This document shows positions 62,459 through 64,000 of a DNA stretch of 64,000 nt, piece after piece. Under the pieces are notes generated by a model. The model made no database searches. It was not told the origin of the DNA and saw only the letters and a program-made list of their open reading frames with translations. Positions within the stretch are counted from its first letter, which is position 1, and every line of letters starts with the position of its first letter. Origin of the DNA: CAJBVW01 sp964457335. GTDB lineage: Bacteria > Myxococcota_A > UBA796 > SXON01. Location: contig CAYWGD010000001.1 in NCBI GenBank assembly GCA_964457335.1, positions 186,001-250,000 of the forward strand, read 5' to 3'. A program made the translations under genes and the position numbers.

Positions 62459-64000
62459 ATGAACTACGAATCCATCGACCTCGACGCCCCTCTCGACCAG
62501 ATCGGCCGTGACGACTTCCAGTCCTTCTTCGACGACTACCTCGGCAACCGCTCCGTGCGGGAGCAGTCGGTGGTCAAGGGCACGGTCATCGAGATCGGCG
62601 ACGAGATGGTGACGGTCGACATCGGCTACAAGGCCGAGGGCGTCATCAACAGGAGGGAGTTCACCAACGAAGCGGGCGAGCTCACCATCCAGGTCGGTGA
62701 CACCGTCGACGTCTACCTCGACCAGATGGGCGAGGAGGACGGTCTCCTCGAGCTCTCGAAGGAGAAGGCCGACCTGATGAAGGCCTGGGACGAGATCTCC
62801 AAGGCCGTCGAGCGCGACGAGACCGTGCGCGGCCAGATCATCTCCCGGGTCAAGGGCGGCCTCGCCGTCGACATCGGCGTCAAGGCGTTCCTCCCCGGCT
62901 CCCAGGTCGACCTGCGCCCGGTCAAGAACCTCGACCGCCTCATCGGCGAGACCCACGACTTCAAGATCATCAAGTTCAACAAGAAGCGCGGCAACATCGT
63001 GTTGTCCCGCCGCGTCCTCCTCGAGCGCGAGCGCGAGGACAAGAAGACGGAGACGCTGAAGTCGCTCAAGGTCGGCGCCATCATGATGGGGACGATCAAG
63101 AACATCACCGACTACGGCGCGTTCGTGGACCTCGGCGGCATCGACGGCCTCCTCCACATCACGGACATGAGCTACGGCCGCATCCAGCACCCCTCCGAGA
63201 TCTTCGAGGTCGGGCAGCAGATCGAGGTCAAGGTCCTCAAGTTCGACGAGGACAGCCAGCGCGTCAGCCTCGGCTACAAGCAGATCCGCCCCGATCCGTG
63301 GGAGGACGCCGAGTACAAGTACCCGGTCGGCGCGATCGTCCGCGGCAAGGTCGTCTCCATCGTCGACTACGGCGCGTTCGTCGAGCTCGAGGACGGCATC
63401 GAGGGCCTGGTCCACATCTCCGAGATGACCTGGAACAAGCGCATCAAGAACCCGTCGAAGCTCGTCAACCAGGGCGACATCGTCGAGGCCAAGGTGCTCG
63501 GGATCGACCTCGACAACAAGCGCATCAGCCTCGGCATGCGCCAGCTCGAGCCGAACCCCTGGGAGCTCATCGCCGAGAAGTACCCGGTCGGCACGATCGT
63601 CCGCGGCCGCGTCCGCAACATCACCGACTTCGGCGTCTTCATCGGCATCGAGGAGGGGATCGACGGCCTCGTGCACATCTCCGACATGAGCTGGGGCCAG
63701 CGCGTCAAGCACCCCTCCGATCGCTTCCAGAAGGGCGACGAGGTCGAGGCGCGCGTCCTCAACATCGACGTGGACAACGAGCGCTTCAGCCTCGGCATCA
63801 AGCAGCTCTCCGAGGATCCCTGGCTGTCCGTGCCCTCGCGGTACTACCTCGGCCAGGTCATCACCGGGAAGGTCGTGCACAAGGCCGACTTCGGCGTCTT
63901 CGTCGAGCTCGAGGACGGCGTGGAGGGCCTCGTGCACCACTCCGAGCTCTCGAGCGGCGGCTCCAACTGGCAGGAGGCCTACGCCGACGGCCAGGCGATC
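62459..64000 (+). CDS. rpsA: 30S ribosomal protein S1 (runs off the window)
   Basis: 514 residues are visible of ribosomal protein S1, which binds mRNA on the 30S subunit. Five S1 repeats and part of a sixth can be placed: VVKGTVIEIGDEMVTVDIG (about 41), VRGQIISRVKGGLAVDIG, MGTIKNITDYGAFVDLGG, VRGKVVSIVDYGAFVELEDG, VRGRVRNITDFGVFIGIEEG and ITGKVVHKADFGVFVELEDG. The ATG at 62459 (MNYESIDLD) is chosen; an in-frame ATG at 62423 would add 12 residues. Neither has a Shine-Dalgarno, as is common for rpsA. The 189-nt spacer upstream holds a promoter candidate and a stem-loop. Confidence 0.95.
   Translation, partial: MNYESIDLDAPLDQIGRDDFQSFFDDYLGNRSVREQSVVKGTVIEIGDEMVTVDIGYKAEGVINRREFTNEAGELTIQVGDTVDVYLDQMGEEDGLLELSKEKADLMKAWDEISKAVERDETVRGQIISRVKGGLAVDIGVKAFLPGSQVDLRPVKNLDRLIGETHDFKIIKFNKKRGNIVLSRRVLLEREREDKKTETLKSLKVGAIMMGTIKNITDYGAFVDLGGIDGLLHITDMSYGRIQHPSEIFEVGQQIEVKVLKFDEDSQRVSLGYKQIRPDPWEDAEYKYPVGAIVRGKVVSIVDYGAFVELEDGIEGLVHISEMTWNKRIKNPSKLVNQGDIVEAKVLGIDLDNKRISLGMRQLEPNPWELIAEKYPVGTIVRGRVRNITDFGVFIGIEEGIDGLVHISDMSWGQRVKHPSDRFQKGDEVEARVLNIDVDNERFSLGIKQLSEDPWLSVPSRYYLGQVITGKVVHKADFGVFVELEDGVEGLVHHSELSSGGSNWQEAYADGQAI

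Overview
The window is a very GC-rich bacterial chromosome segment with about 44 protein genes on both strands, no rRNA, tRNA, CRISPR or transposase gene, and one 10-base assembly gap (49983-49992). The gene content suggests a Myxococcota / former deltaproteobacterial genome, probably a draft or metagenome scaffold. It has two Ser/Thr kinases (one fused to a formylglycine-generating-enzyme-like domain), CHASE and TPR sensor kinases, many lipoproteins, an FG-GAP lipoprotein, Asp-Thr-rich linkers behind signal peptides, and a candidate selenoprotein. This assignment is inference; no marker was compared with a database.

Layout. 1-4.9 kb: partial aminotransferase (-), then a MoxR/CbbQ ATPase, a von Willebrand A partner, an alpha/beta hydrolase and an extremely acidic small protein (+). 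4.9-13.2 kb: an addB-addA recombination nuclease pair and a lipoprotein (-). 13.2-15.9 kb: CHASE-PAS histidine kinase plus CheY-like regulator. 15.9-18.7 kb: a second, diverged ATPase/vWA pair (-). 18.9-28 kb: FG-GAP lipoprotein, membrane protein, mutY, a CinA-like protein, a TPR protein, coaD, a degenerate histidine kinase and glmS. 28-36.3 kb: a GNAT-like protein, ppa, a kinase-FGE fusion, dusB, a 694-base hairpin- and repeat-rich spacer, a hypothetical gene and a second kinase. 36.4-48.1 kb: one long plus-strand cluster of lipoproteins, secreted proteins, a complete Opp/Dpp-type ABC importer, an outer-membrane barrel-like protein and a TolB-like propeller, mostly linked by ATGA overlaps and closed by a strong terminator. 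48.1-53.8 kb: envelope proteins (Asp-Thr lipoprotein, OmpA-domain protein, large Ig-like/barrel protein) and a thioredoxin-fold lipoprotein whose catalytic position is an in-frame TGA. 53.9-59.5 kb: an atypical phosphorelay cluster and a GNAT acetyltransferase. 59.7-64 kb: pepP, an SRPBCC membrane protein, an epimerase remnant, and rpsA running off the end.

Most notable signals: (1) a probable selenocysteine lipoprotein with a UxxC motif and a well-placed SECIS-like hairpin; (2) a four-gene signalling cluster whose two receivers share a long insertion after the phospho-Asp and lack the conserved Lys; (3) a structured spacer at 33.2-33.8 kb with four 23-bp repeats in mirror-symmetric order; (4) a G/C hairpin repeat found in four places, twice inside genes in different reading frames; (5) a recurrent TANNNT-6 nt-start arrangement pointing to leaderless transcripts.
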